Positions 32,829-45,170 of a stretch of 64,000 nt of DNA are shown here, piece after piece. The notes beneath the pieces were generated by a model. It saw nothing but the letters and a program-made list of their open reading frames with translations, was not told where the DNA came from and searched no databases. Source of the stretch: Macrotis lagotis (Eukaryota > Chordata > Mammalia > Peramelemorphia > Peramelidae). The DNA is taken from positions 282,341,869 through 282,405,868 of the forward strand of contig NC_133658.1 of the NCBI RefSeq assembly GCF_037893015.1, written 5' to 3'. Numbering within the stretch: the first letter of the stretch is position 1; each line of letters opens with the position of its first letter. A program made the position numbers and the translations under genes.

Positions 32829-35011
32829 CTGATCATTGGGGGGGGGGGGGAAATGACGATGATTTTTGTGAGATGACTTGGTTTGAAGTAGGCATCTACT
32901 ACTATGACTACTAGTTTCCAGTATCTACCTCCTTCCAATTAGCAATCCAAATGATTGTTATTCAAGCAATATGGGGTGAAGGTCTCAAAAAGTTATCTAC
33001 TTAATGTACAAATACCCTTGATAAAGTATGCATTTCCCCTTAAGCTATTATCAATAAACATTTTATTAAAGATTCCTAATTTAGTAAGAGTATTTGATAA
33101 TCAGACCTAGAATGGCAAGAAGAAATGTGGTTAAGTTTCATAAGCATCATCCTATATGACTCTGTCACGTGTCTGATCTAGGAGTTACTCACCCACAAAA
33201 CTCAAATTCCTTTACTCTAAAAACCACAGACTATTTCAAATACTTCACTCCCATAACAGAATTCCATTTGAAATTACCATCTAGCAAAGCCATAGGAATT
33301 AATGAGTTGTATCTATCAGTCTTTGAGGATAGCCAATAATTTAGAAACCTCCCCTTTTAATTCCAAAAATAATTCTTATTTGTAGGTTCTTCTTGATTTT
33401 TTTTCTTCCCAGTATACATATGAAAAAACATTTACATAGATATATAAATACATATATGTATTTCTAATAAAAAAGAAAGTAAAAATCTGATTTATAGTCT
33501 TCCTGTTTACAGGGCATATGGGGAAAATAAAATGCCTAGGAAATCTTATCTTCCTTGTCAACTGTTATCTTCCAAGTATAACTTTGTGATTTTTCCAGAG
33601 CTGATTTTTCCTATCTGTTTCCATGGTGATCTGCACAGACAGGAAATTCGCCAGAGTTTCCTACAATTGTGCACATGTTGCCATTTTGTGCAAGAGGAAG
33701 CAGGAAGCTGGCCAACAGGAACTAGATCAGCACTAATTCCCTCTCCTCTCCCTTGTACAACTGCCCCCAAGCTGCTTTTCAGGAGCTTCTGATGTAGGTT
33801 TTTCCAAAAAGGAGCATCAATAGTAGAGAGAATGCTGTTCATCAACAGGCCCGGAAAGGGACAGAATCCCCCAACAGACAAGGACTCTGTTCTGTTTTCT
33901 GAAATAACACCCGCCTAACTCTGGGAGAGCAACTGAGAATGCAGTCCTCTATCTTTAGTCAAAGCAAATATTTCTCTTATGCTCCTATGTCATGGGAAAT
34001 AAAAGTACAACCATTCCGGAAGCTTCCTCCCCTTCTGAGTCAGGTTCCCTTAGTAGGATCCATCAGAGCTAAAATAACAGATTTAGAGGAGTTGCATTCA
34101 TTCTCCTTTCTCCAAACTACAGAAATCCATCCATTCCCATGGTCAGAGTGAACTGTCAGAGAGAGACTCAGGTTAAGGACTTTTTCTATCAATTCTTTAC
34201 ATGGAACATGTGGTCCCATATCCAGATATGTGGTCAACGAACAAGCACTTATGATTTTTTTTTTTTTTTAGGTTTTTGCAAGGCAATGGGGGGTTAAGTG
34301 GCTTGCCCAAGGCCACACAGCTAGGTAATTATTAAGTGTCTGAGGCCAGATTTGAACTCAGGTACTCCTGACCCCAGGGCTGGTGCTCTATCCACTGTGC
34401 CACCCCTAGCACTTATGATTCTAAAGGAAACTTTTCCCTTTCTTCCACCTTCAAGCAAGCTCTGCTTGGTTGGGTTTTTTCCAGTAGCTGTTTTCAGCCT
34501 CTATAACAACAAATACACATCCTGATCAATCTCTTCCAACCATGGGAATCTTCACTCTCTCTCCTATTCACCTTAATTTCTCTTATACAAAGGCTCACAG
34601 GCTAAAGAAATCTTGAAAGCTCTTTCAGGGATGGAGGGAAATGATTCAGACAGTACATATTAGGAAGCAGGTGACCAGGATAAGGCAGTGAGTACTGCCT
34701 TTGACTGACTGTCTTAGTAAACAAAGAAAGATAATTCCTTTGGCCAAAATGAGATTAGTCAAAGCATCGGCATCTTTTCTCTCTAAAAAGGAACAGGATA
34801 TATTATGCCTCAGTTTCCCATTCAGTGAAAGAAGAGTGTCAGACTAGGGTGGTCAATAAAGTCCTTTAAATTTTGATATTCTTTATTCTGGGGCTCTTCC
34901 AAATCTGGACATTTTATGAGTCTATGCACTCTAAGGCTGGTCGTAAGTGCTAGACAGATCCTCTTCTTTAGGCTCCAGATAAAAATAAGAAGTGACAGCC
35001 ATATTTCTCAC
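32829..35011 (-). other. Intron 15
   Basis: A G13 run at 32838-32850 forms the exon 16 polypyrimidine tract on the transcript strand. One reverse SINE lies at 34257-34407. The rest is unique. Confidence 0.85.
34257..34407 (-). mobile_element. tRNA-derived marsupial SINE
   Basis: Reverse copy flanked by a 13-bp perfect duplication AGCACTTATGATT at 34244-34256 and 34408-34420. Confidence 0.93.
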
Positions 35012-35125
35012 CAGTATAGGGTAGGAGGCAGTTACACTTGTAGCCGGCCACATCATCAATACAGGTACCCTGGTTCAGACATGGGTTGGAAGCACATTCA
35101 TTGATGTTGGTCTGACAGTTAGGGC
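35012..35125 (-). CDS. NOTCH1: NOTCH1 exon 15: EGF20 (end), EGF21 (start)
   Basis: The 114-bp symmetric exon reads [20 protein letters not shown] then [18 protein letters not shown]. Acceptor TGTTCTAG, donor ACTG/GTGAGA. The protein is essentially unchanged from human. Confidence 0.95.
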
Positions 35126-35954
35126 CTAGAACAGAAAAACAAACCATAAAGCTCCAGTTTCTCAGAGAGGGCCTTCATCTTCCTTGGGATAAATGACTGT
35201 AGCACAAAGGCCCAAGTGCTTTAAGGGAGTGGCCCCTGAGATTAAGAGACCATCTCCTTCCTCCTTCTAATATCTCATCTTCCTTCTCTCAACCTTTCCC
35301 TCTTATGGTACAGTATAAAGAGTACTATATTTGGAAGACCTGGGTTCCAGTCCCAACTCTAACATGAACTAATGACTGACCTCAAGCAAGTCCTTGCCCT
35401 TTCCGAGGCCTTAAATTATATTCTTTAGTTGATTGGACTAGATTATGCATAAGATTACATCAAACTCTAAAAGCTGGTGATTCTATTATCCCCCCCCCCC
35501 AACCTTTTTCTTTCTTGCTTTTTTTTTTTGCATTCCCCTGTGAAATCCCATTGATCAAAATGTGATCTGGTTCCCTCAATTAGACAGGAAGCTTCTTGAA
35601 GGCTAAGTGTGTGTTTTATTCATTTCTGAAATTCCCACTACATTTCACTGTTTGAATAATGACTTGTTAAATGAATGTTTCTCAACCAGCAAAAAGGCTT
35701 CCATCCAATGGTTAAGAAAGTTTTGTGAATAGATTCCAAATGGTGCATTCCACTAGCTAGGGTGACCTCCCCGCCAACTTTGATTCACCTGGCCTTATGC
35801 TTCTGAAACCTACAGCTATAACCAAGGCTTAATAGATTATCAGAAAATAGCAAAGGAGTAAATGATAAACCAAAGAAGTCCCAGACTGACTTTAATTGTA
35901 GAACATGATACCTCCCCCTGCACCATGAGGACACCTTCCATAGGCTCTACTTAC
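35126..35954 (-). other. Intron 14
   Basis: A MIR-type fragment is at about 35310-35480, followed by C10 and T10 runs near 35490-35530. Otherwise unique. Confidence 0.8.
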
Positions 35955-36100
35955 CACTGAAACCCTCCCGGCAAGTGCACACGTAGCCACTGGTCATATC
36001 CTTGCAAGTTCCCCCATTAACACATGGGTTTGACTCACACTCGTTGTTATTGATATCACAGTTAGTGCCACTCCAGCCTGGGTCACAATCACACTTGTAC
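35955..36100 (-). CDS. NOTCH1: NOTCH1 exon 14: EGF19 (end), EGF20 (start)
   Basis: The 146-bp exon returns to phase 1. It reads [20 protein letters not shown], then [19 protein letters not shown] and CTCREGFSG, matching the non-canonical NNNEC opening of human EGF20. Donor AGTG/GTAAGT. Confidence 0.95.
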
Positions 36101-36440
36101 CTAAAGAAAAAGTAGTCTCTTAGGCCACCCTGTGAGTCCCTGACTAAATATGCTCACACTTTTTATTGACTACCTTGAAATGCAAGGATATAATTGAACA
36201 TTAAGTTGTAGCTAAATACAATGCTAGACTGCTCAGAGGCTTTTCTATTTTTTCTGGACATAAAGTATGAATAGAAAAGAGCAGGTTCATTTATCTCTTT
36301 CTGAGCTTCAAGTCAAGAAGTCCAAAATCCAGCCAGGGAGGATAAGAAATCGAGACCTAGATATATTGTAGAATAAAACCAAGGACCCCCCCCCCCATTA
36401 ATGAGATATGGTAGGGATAAAAGTCCAAGATTTTACATAC
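36101..36440 (-). other. Intron 13
   Basis: 340 bp with a C9 run near 36387-36395; nothing else seen. Confidence 0.75.
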
Positions 36441-36633
36441 CCATTAAGGCCATCCCGGCATTTCCCATGTATACATGGGTTACTGCTGCATTCATTGACT
36501 TCAGATAGGCAGGTAGGATCATGGTAGCCATCTGGGCAGTGGCAGGTGAAACTATTAATGCCATCCTCACATGTGCCACCATTGTGACATGGATTCCCAG
36601 CACATTCATCAATGTTGATATTGCACATACTCC
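36441..36633 (-). CDS. NOTCH1: NOTCH1 exon 13: EGF17 (end), EGF18, EGF19 (start)
   Basis: The exon is 193 bp, as in human, and shifts phase from 1 to 2. It reads SMCNINIDECAGNPCHNGGT, then CEDGINSFTCHCPDGYHDPTC for EGF18 and EVNECSSNPCIHGKCRDGLN for EGF19. Donor ATGG/GTATGT. Confidence 0.95.
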
Positions 36634-38200
36634 CTGGTAGGAAAGGGAAAGAAAGATAGATAGGTTAGAATTAATGGAATGGTGAACTCTTAAGTCCTCT
36701 CCAATGGATTCCAGCCTCTCTCCATCTTCAACTTGTAAGGGATGATAAGCATCTTGGTTAAGTGGAAAGGGAAGTAATTTTGCTGTCTAGAGCCTGGATT
36801 TAGTCATAGTTCTCCTAATTACTAGTGGCTTGACCTTGAAAAGATCTCTTAAATTCCCCGAGTCTCAGTTTGTCTATAAAATAAAATGGCTGAACTAGAT
36901 GATCCTAAGGTCCCCTGATACTCTCAATCCCATGATCTCATTCATAGAAGCAATAGGGATTTTTCAGCTCCTCCCTAACCCTTTCCTAAGTCTAGAATGT
37001 AGTGTAGGCAAAATAGCACTTGACTTGATTATTAGGGTCCTGGTAGTTCCATGCCTGCCATTAGCTTATTCCTTTACCTTTCTATGACTCAGCTTCACCA
37101 TTTATATAAGAGTGGTAATTACATGCACACTATCCATTTCATGGGGGTGATATGAATTGTCATACAAAACACATAAAGAACCTTGGAAAGGAGTTGTTAA
37201 TGATGCCCAACTTGACCCCACCTCACTCCTTTCCTTATACTCTCTTTATCTCTTTCTTAGTATCTCTTCAGTATAATCTTTCCTCCCAAAGCAGAAATTC
37301 TATTTCCCCTGGGCCTCTGCTTCCTCACCTATGGAATAAGGAGCTTGTATTAGAGGAAACCTTTCTACATCTTATACATGTATTCTTGGTTTTGGTTTAT
37401 GAGGGGAGGAACCAATTCTTGAGTTTTTATTCAAGGCAGCAAGGAGGGCCTAATAAAGGATGTGGTTCTTTGCTAGTATCTTGGGTCAGGTTTGGAAGGT
37501 ACTGGTTAAGTAGAGGTAGACTGATCCAAGATACTCCTCTCTCCATGATAATCAGACCAACCAGTCAAACAAGACAAGGAATCTGATAGCCCTGAGACCC
37601 AGAAGTCTGGGATTACAGGATCACAGGATTTAAATCCAAAATGGACATCGGAGATCATTTAGTCCAACCCCCTCATTTTATGTGAAGAAACAGACCCATA
37701 GATATTAAATGAGGTTCACTGACCACATTCTCCTCTTTCTTGTGGGAGTACATATATCCCCCTGCTCCCTTGCACCCCAACCCAAGTTGTAAGAAGGAAA
37801 GGGGCCAGTGAAGTTAGAATGTTCCTAAGCAGGAAGCTAGCTGATATGCCTATGCTTTTATGTTTTGCCCCAATTTCTACCTGTTCAAGTCCTACCCAAT
37901 CTTCAAGACCTAGTTCCCCACCACAAGTTTTTCCTGATCACTTCAGCTTTTGGTGAACTCTCCATCTTGACAGCCTAACTCATTTGTAACCTGTCACACC
38001 TCAAACACATTAATTTTACTTGTTTCTATGTACCAACTAGTTTGTTAGCCTTAAAGGCAGGAATGACCTAGAATAAGTCTAGGAACTGTGAAATGGGACC
38101 AATATAGTCTAATTACAAGAGATAGGAATACATGAATAATCAAAGGGGCTACTAGTATCAGAGAATCCCAAGATTCCATGCTTCTTCCTGAGATCCTCAC
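36634..38200 (-). other. Intron 12
   Basis: MIR-type fragments at about 36750-36940 and 37610-37720. No SINE of the young family. Confidence 0.8.
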
Positions 38201-38311
38201 CTGTATAGCCTGGCTCACATGCACACTCATAACCATTGATCTTGTCTATGCATTTGCCAGAATCACAGGGGTTGCTGGCACAGTCATCGAGGTTGATCTC
38301 GCAGTTGGGCC
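38201..38311 (-). CDS. NOTCH1: NOTCH1 exon 12: EGF16 (end), EGF17
   Basis: The 111-bp symmetric exon reads [20 protein letters not shown] then [17 protein letters not shown], identical to human at most positions. Acceptor CACTCCAG, donor ACAG/GTGAGG. Confidence 0.95.
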
Positions 38312-38547
38312 CTGGAGTGGGAAGAGAACCAATAGTCAGTGTCAAGCCTGACTCCTACTCTGTTCCATTTCCCCATTGCCTCATAAAGTGACCCTCAGGT
38401 TATGAAAATATAGGGTTGTCCCAAAAGCCTTATTGCAGATCTAAGTTTTAAAACTTTTATACATATGTGCATGTGTGAGCATACACATATACAAATATGT
38501 GCATGTATGTATGTGTGTGCTTATGTGCTCAACCTGTATTATTCCTA

Positions 38548-38586
<39 letters not shown>

Positions 38587-38651
38587 TGGGCTCAACTTTA
38601 CACCTGTCTCTGGCTCTTATGACTTGCTATTCCCTTCATGAAAGACCTCAC
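38312..38651 (-). other. Intron 11, with alternating purine-pyrimidine runs
   Basis: Contains a TATG/TGTG-rich stretch about 38458-38525 and a (CA)n run at 38550-38584, close to the exon 11 donor. Confidence 0.85.
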
Positions 38652-38885
38652 CTGTGGTCCCCTTAAGACAGAGACAGTTGTAGGCATTGTAACGGTCCTG
38701 ACAGGTGCCCCCATTTCGGCAAGGCTGGCTCTGACATTCATTGATGTTGGTTTCACAGCGATGCCCAGTGTATCCTGGGTGGCAGAGACAAGTGAAGGCA
38801 GCAATGCCATCCTTACAGGTTCCATAGTGGCAGGGGTCAGGCTCACATTCGTTGATGTCTACCTCACAGTGGGAACCCGTGAAAC
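38652..38885 (-). CDS. NOTCH1: NOTCH1 exon 11: EGF14 (end) to EGF16
   Basis: The 234-bp symmetric exon reads FTGSHCEVDINECEPDPCHY for EGF14-15, then CKDGIAAFTCLCHPGYTGHRC and EGF16 (NINECQSQPCRNGGTC ... NAYNCLCLKGTT). EGF15 is the short type, with CHYGTC spacing. Donor ACAG/GTGAGG. Confidence 0.95.
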
Positions 38886-39194
38886 CTGATTGAGGGAGGG
38901 AACAATAGAAGGGGCTGTCAGAATGTGGCTACATTAGATCTTCCTAAGCCCTTCATCTCCTACTTCTTTCAGCAGAGGCCCTCAATGGCTGGGATCCCAG
39001 TTCTGTAGGGCTGCTGACTGTCATCTCCTCCCAAACACCCTTCCAGACATTTCCCTCTAGAAGCCCAGAGGACTTTGGAGACAAAAAGAGACCAAGAGGC
39101 CTCCTTGACTTGGAGGAACTGAGGTCCAGAGAGGAGCCTTGGCAGAAGTCTCTAGAATTGCAATGTTACAATTAGAAGCAAAGGGGAAGGGAAT

Positions 39195-39415
39195 AAGCCT
39201 TTATTAAGTACCCACCACATGTCAAGCAATGTCTTAAGCACTTTACAAGCATCTCAAAACAACTATAGGAGACAGCTGTTATTATGATTCCTCCCATTTG
39301 CAATTGAAAAAACTGAGGTAGACAGAAGTTTGATGGCTTCCTAGGGTCACACAGGTAACTAAGTGTCAGATCAAATTTGACTTTGGGTCTCTCTAACTCT
39401 AAGCCTAGTTGCCTC
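39195..39415 (+). mobile_element. MIR-type SINE
   Basis: Shows TTTATTAAGTACCCACCACA, then AAGCACTTTACAAGCATCTC and the AACTGAGGTAGACAG block. Old copy. Confidence 0.7.
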
Positions 39416-40249
39416 TAAGGAAAGTCTCTCATTATATAATGAAAAGAATAGCAAATTGCCATTTGAAAAGTGAGTCTTCAATTCCAAACTATACGAATAA
39501 TTGGGATCTTGGGCAAGTCATTCTGAGCCTTATTTCCTCCTCTATAAAAATGAGGGAGATTTGCTAGACAATCTCTAAGATTCTTCCCAGTTCTAAAAGT
39601 CTATGAATCTATGAAACTGAGACTCAAATAGAAGAAAAATGACTTACTCAAGGTCACACAATAAATCAGAAGCATAGCTAAGATTAAAAGGCAAATCTTC
39701 TGACTACCAAGACCAGGGCTCTTTCTAGTCTGCTACAACCCTTTCTTTGTGTTCCTCCTCCCCTTGGATAGTCTCTTGGCTTGCAGTTTCACTAAGAGCA
39801 CCCCCCACCCCCACCCCCCACTTCCCGCCTCTCATCAGGACTCAGCTCTGTGTGCACGCTCATTAGGGACAGCTCTACTCTGACTTCTGGTGGTAAGGCC
39901 ACACAAAAGCTGCACTGTTGAACACCAGGCTGCCAGCATCGGCTTGCCCAGTTGCTCCTCAGGTCTCTGGGCCTCATGCCGAAGAGAAGCCTGTGCTATG
40001 TTACCACCAACAGCTTGCCTAAGCCTCCCCTTGAACAGCTGGTCCCAAATGGTGATCTCAAAGCATTTGTAACAACCACTAACCCCAGTGTTTATGGAAG
40101 CACTACTGGATTGTGAATGAAACAATAGCTTCACCTGATGGGGAAGCATAACATCACTCAGGGGGCCTGGATTATTCAGTAAGAAATGCTCCATCAGTTT
40201 CCTTATCTGTCAAGTGGACAAGAGAGATGCCAATGTTCCTAGCAAACTC

Positions 40250-40960
40250 TCAGGGATGTTAGAGAATCAAATGAGTATAAAAATGACTTGAAGGGGAAAA
40301 AAAGTTTGACCCAGCAAAACCATTACCAGGTATATACTTCAGAGATGCCATGGGAAATGTCATAGATATACAACAATTAAAGTAGCAAGGAACTAGAAGA
40401 AAGCTGAGTGTTTATCACCTTGGGAATACCTGAATTAAACACATGAATCTAAGAAAATAAATGAACTGCTACAGAATGAAGTAATCAGAACCAGGGGAAA
40501 ATTTACATAGAGATTACAGTAATGCAATGAAAAGGAAGATACCAACAAAAAACTAGACCTCCAAGCAAATCAATGTTTGATGATGATTTCAGAGAGAAGT
40601 GGAAAAGCATGCTGACTGCTTCTCAGAAGAGAAGTGGTAGAATAAAGATGTGGAATGAAACATATTTTTTCAGGCAGCCAATATAATGAATCATTTTGGT
40701 TGATCCTACTTATTTCTTGCAAGGGATGAATCTACAGTGGCTGGATAAAGTCATTAGTAAATAAATCTTAAATTAAAAAATGTATTTTTAAGTGCCAATA
40801 TTTTCTTCTTCCTTTTTTTTATTTAAGGCAATGGGGTTAAGTGACTTGTCAAAGGTTACACAGCTAGGCAATTATTAAGGGTCTGAGACAGGATACTCCT
40901 GACTCTAGGGCCAGTGCTCTATCCACTGCACCACCTAGCTGCCCCACTAAGTGCCAATAA
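40250..40960 (+). mobile_element. Diverged L1-like 3' fragment
   Basis: Resembles the 3' end of marsupial L1 (AATGAAGTAATCAGAACCAG, then AGATTACAGTAATGCAATGA). Identity is judged by eye. The SINE at 40801-40947 interrupts its tail. Confidence 0.5.
40801..40947 (-). mobile_element. tRNA-derived marsupial SINE
   Basis: Reverse copy flanked by a 12-bp duplication TAAGTGCCAATA at 40789-40800 and 40948-40959. Confidence 0.9.
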
Positions 40961-41264
40961 TTAGAATATAGAATGGAAATCTTTATGGACTTGAAATGAT
41001 AACAAATTTCCCTGATTCTGCAAGTAGACTACCAATCTTCAAGATTGATACAAATAATGTACTCAGAGTTTAAGGGGACATGGACTCCTCCTTTCTCCTG
41101 TAACACCTCCAGGTTTCTGGAGTCCAGAATGAATCTCCTACACACTCCATCTTCTAAATGATTATTATTCCTTTATTCCTGCTTATAATAGCTTCTCACT
41201 CTCCACCATGTTGCCCCAAGGATCTATGACAAGTTCCAAAAAAGATGTTTGTTAGAACTGTGTA

Positions 41265-41438
41265 CAGGAGCAGCTAGGTGGCCCAGTGGATAAAGCACCG
41301 GCCCTGGAGTGGGTTCAGGTCTGATCTCAGACACTTAGTAATTACCTAGCTGTGTGGCCTTGGGTAAGCCACTTAACCCCATTTGCCTTGCAAAAGCCTA
41401 AAAAAAAAAACAAAAAAAACAAACAAAAAAAAACAACA
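41265..41438 (+). mobile_element. tRNA-derived marsupial SINE
   Basis: Forward copy with a long (AAAC)-rich tail; 11-bp duplication AGAACTGTGTA at 41254-41264 and 41439-41449. Its tail ends about 270 bases downstream of the exon 10 donor on the transcript strand. Confidence 0.9.
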
Positions 41439-41720
41439 AGAACTGTGTATAAACATACAGCTTACAAAATTAACAGAACATTTTGAAACCAACAAAGCAC
41501 ATTTTTTATTATGGTCTTGGTGTGCTTTATTGACGAGAAGATACTAACTAATTAATTTAATTTGGTGACAGAGGGATGTCTCCTTAATTCAGCTAGATAT
41601 TTTTGGTTCCCAGGATTCTGAGATATCTACTTAGTTCTTTTTTTACTTCCTGATTTTTGGCTTAATGCTAGAAAGATGAGAAGTTATAGGGATAACAAGA
41701 ACTGGGGAAAAAACACTTAC

Positions 41721-41834
41721 CTTCAGTACACTCGCAGGTGTAGGTATTGGGGCCATCCACACATTTTGCTCCATTCTTACAAGGTGTGCTGGCACACTCA
41801 TCAATGTCATACTGACAGAGGTGCCCATTGAAGC
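41721..41834 (-). CDS. NOTCH1: NOTCH1 exon 10: EGF13 (end), EGF14 (start)
   Basis: The 114-bp symmetric exon reads [20 protein letters not shown] then [18 protein letters not shown], that is the end of EGF13 and most of EGF14, a calcium-binding repeat. Acceptor GATTTCAG, donor GAAG/GTAAGT. A 2.8-kb intron rich in repeats follows. Confidence 0.95.
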
Positions 41835-41991
41835 CTGAAATCCAGAGCAGAGCAGTTATCAGTCACTGTTTGTCCTCTTCTATCCTAAACATCTGCAGCC
41901 TTCTTTCCAAGGTCAAGTCCTAAAGAAGTAGGAATCTTACAGGAAAACTCATCAAAGAGGAGTCAATTCCAAAGCCCTTCTCATTAACCTT

Positions 41992-42141
41992 TTTGTTTTT
42001 TTTTCTTTGCAAGGCATTGAGGTTAAGTGACCAGTCCAATACTACAAAGCTAGTTAATTATTAAATGTCTCAGCTTGATTTGAACTCAGGTCCTCCTGAC
42101 TCTAGGGCCAGTGCTCTATCCCATGGGCCACCTAGTTTTCC
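41992..42141 (-). mobile_element. tRNA-derived marsupial SINE, diverged
   Basis: Reverse copy with changes in the head (CCCATGGGCCACCTAG). No clear target duplication. Confidence 0.8.
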
Positions 42142-42870
42142 CTTCAAAGCCTTTCTCCATAAAGTTAAGCATCATCTCCCCTGCACTGCTCAAGACCAGT
42201 CCAACACTGTGAAGTAGTGTATCCTTACCAAATCAGCCTATTCAAGAAGTATTTTTTACAAATATCTGCTCCCCCCCCCCCAACTTAGGCTTGGATAAAA
42301 TATTCCCAAGAAATAACAAAATATCTCTCCGAGGTATTGTATAAAGTCCTGCCTTCAAGTTTCTCTTCCAACCATAGCTCAAAGCTTTCTCATCCCAAAG
42401 CCCCTTGATTTCTTTCAGCTCACTCCCTTCTGATTACTGTCCCTTCCCTGTACACTGCCAGCTCCTCACCCCCCCCCCCCCATTCCCAGGCCTGCCTATA
42501 GAAGCTAGTATTTTTTTTCAAACCTACTCTGGGTTGCCATAGCTACAGCCACATAGGGCTGTGAATGGGGGAATCTGACCCAATGTCTGGGACATCTTAT
42601 TTACATCTCTAGAGGAGTGAAGGATCTGAAATTCGAAATCCTTTCACAGCTTGTCCATTCCCCCCCCCCACACACACACACTCTTGTTTTTTATCCTGGG
42701 ATTCTGACACCTTAGTCAAGCCCCCAACAAGTTCTATGGCATGCCCCCCCCAGCCTTCCCACGCTGGAGACTTTTCAATCACAAACTTTAGGTTTTCATT
42801 TTAACTGTATTCAGACTCTCTTTTCCCTTTCCTTATCCCAGGGCAGAGGGCCATGAGATGGTGTGTTTGT

Positions 42871-42873
<3 letters not shown>

Positions 42874-42902
<29 letters not shown>
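42874..42902. repeat. (CA)n microsatellite
   Basis: About 14 CA units. Confidence 0.95.
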
Positions 42903-42906
<4 letters not shown>

Positions 42907-43446
42907 GCATGAAGATAGGCAGTACTTAAGTTAACTATTCAACTGAGAAGGTGACTGAATATCTTTGATCTATCCAGAAAAAGCACATCTACCCTTTCTT
43001 AAGGCAGCTTTCTTTTATTAACTAGCTCTCTCAAAGGTGAGAAAAGCAATAATTTCTCTGCAAAATATCCCTATTTTCCTATCCTTAATATTCAGAAATT
43101 CTGTTCACTCTAACCCAAGCTCTTGGGAACGTTTCTTTGGAAGAAACTATTTCTTTCCCAGAGTAGGCACTTCCTAAAAACTGGGCAGGTGTTGCTTTAT
43201 AATCAGAGTACCAGGGCTGGGAAAGATACCCCAGGTTAATACCACCATTGTACTGATGGTAAAACTAAGTCAGAGCAAAGAAGTAGTTTGCCCAAGATCA
43301 TAATTAGTTTAATGATAAGTGTTAGAACTGAAATTCAGTCCTTCTGGCTTTATATCCATCTCTTCATGGTGCACTCTCACTCATTCATTCTCTCACTCAT
43401 CACACTTTCTCTGTGTATGTATATACACATACATACATATACATAT

Positions 43447-43480
<34 letters not shown>

Positions 43481-43695
43481 ATGAATCAAGATCTTTCTCG
43501 CTTCTTTAGTCTTCTTGAATTATGATTACCTGAGAAATTTCACCTTATCTTAAACCAGCAAGGAGGAGAAAGGGGGGATGTGATTCCTTGGGTTCACTGA
43601 CTTTTAAAAGTTAGAAGGGACCTTCAACATCAAATAGACTAACCACCTCAGTTTACAGATGAAGAAACTGAGACTCACTCAAGAGGTTAGCCAGG

Positions 43696-43846
43696 GTCAG
43701 CTAGGTGGCACAGTGGATAGAGCACCAGCCCTGGAGTCAGGAAGACCTGAGTTCAAATCTGGCCTCAGACACTTAATAATTACCTAGTTGTGTGACCTTG
43801 GGCAAGTCACTTTAACCCCATTGTCCAGTTTTAAAAAACCCCAAAA
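43696..43846 (+). mobile_element. tRNA-derived marsupial SINE
   Basis: Forward copy, GTCAGCTAGGTGGCACAGTG head. No clear duplication found. Confidence 0.85.
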
Positions 43847-43930
43847 CAACAACAAAAAGAGCTTTAAAAAAGCCCAAGATCATATATTTGGCAACCAGAA
43901 TTATTCTACTATTGATTCTACAAACTCAAA

Positions 43931-44032
<102 letters not shown>

Positions 44033-44332
44033 TACACACTCCCTCTGAGCAAATAAGCATTTTGAGAGGCTGAATGAGTAGCGAAGAGCAGAGTCTTTGT
44101 TCCTGTGCCATTTTTGGCCAAAAAGGCAGCATTCCCTAATGCAGATGAAGAATTCTGGCTTTGGGGAGTGGGTTGCCTTGGACTCCAAGGGAGTCCTGCA
44201 GCAGGCATGGAAATCCACCTTTCCTTAGTTGCCTCTGGCAAGGGGATTAATTTCAACTTTGTTTCCACTACAAAGGCTTATGCTGAGAGGCAAGGCTATC
44301 GACCGCCCAGCCAGCCCATCCTTAGTCCTTAC

Positions 44333-44446
44333 CCGTGGGGCAATCGCAGTGGAACTCGCTGATCTTGTCGATGCAGATGCCGTTGTGCAGGCAAGGGCTG
44401 CTGGCACACTCGTCTGTGTTGATCTCACAATAAACACCCTCATAGC
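44333..44446 (-). CDS. NOTCH1: NOTCH1 exon 9: EGF12 (end), EGF13 (start)
   Basis: The 114-bp symmetric exon begins [20 protein letters not shown] and reads [18 protein letters not shown], so it supplies the last cysteine of EGF12 and most of EGF13. Base composition is more GC- and CpG-rich than in neighbouring exons. Donor ACGG/GTAAGG. Confidence 0.95.
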
Positions 44447-45170
44447 CTGGAAGTGGGAGGAAGAAGAGAGGAGGGAATTGGGTTGACGTTAGAAGAATGA
44501 TGGGGGGAGAGAGGGAAGGTTTCTGGCATTCAGGACATAAGCAATTGTCAGGAACTTCCTTTTTTTCTTTCCATCTAGGAGCCCCAGGAGAGAAGTTGAG
44601 AAAAGATTCATGTCTTAGCAGGAAGTTTTTGGGATACAGTAGAAATTAATTATACTTATTAATCACAGAATATCAAGACTAGAACAAATGGAGAAACCAT
44701 TTAGTCCAACCCCGTATGCTCTAGAAGGGAGTATTAGAGAGAATAAATTCCTAAGTTCACCAAAAAGCCTAAGGACCAGAGTCACCCCTAGAACCTTACA
44801 CACCACACAGGTCAGGGATCCACTGTCACATCAGGAAGCCTAGACTTGTCTGCCATGTGTCATCCTACTCCTGGGAATCTCCTATTTCCCTGGACTTCTG
44901 ACTACACAACTTCTTCTGCCTTATTTTAATAGCATTCTCTCTGCTCAGTTTCCCTGCATTCTGACCATAGTTTCCTATATTGACTCTGATCTTTGATAAG
45001 TGCCAAGTACTTCCAGGTTTAGTTTCCCTGATCCTAACTTTTCATCCTGTATCCACAGCCCATTGTGTCTCCATACTCAGAAAAGACTTGTGCCTGCCCA
45101 CTAAATTTCCAAAGCACTTTATATCCATCCCTTTGGGGCTGGAGGAATCCCAGTAACTCCCATTTCAGAC
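44447..45170 (-). other. Intron 8
   Basis: A short MIR-type fragment near 44655-44720; otherwise unique. Confidence 0.75.

Larger units (their letters stand above)
38886..41720 (-). other. Intron 10
   Basis: MIR fragments (about 39195-39415 and 39470-39720), an L1-like fragment (about 40250-40960, split by a SINE), and SINEs at 40801-40947 (-) and 41265-41438 (+). Confidence 0.82.
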
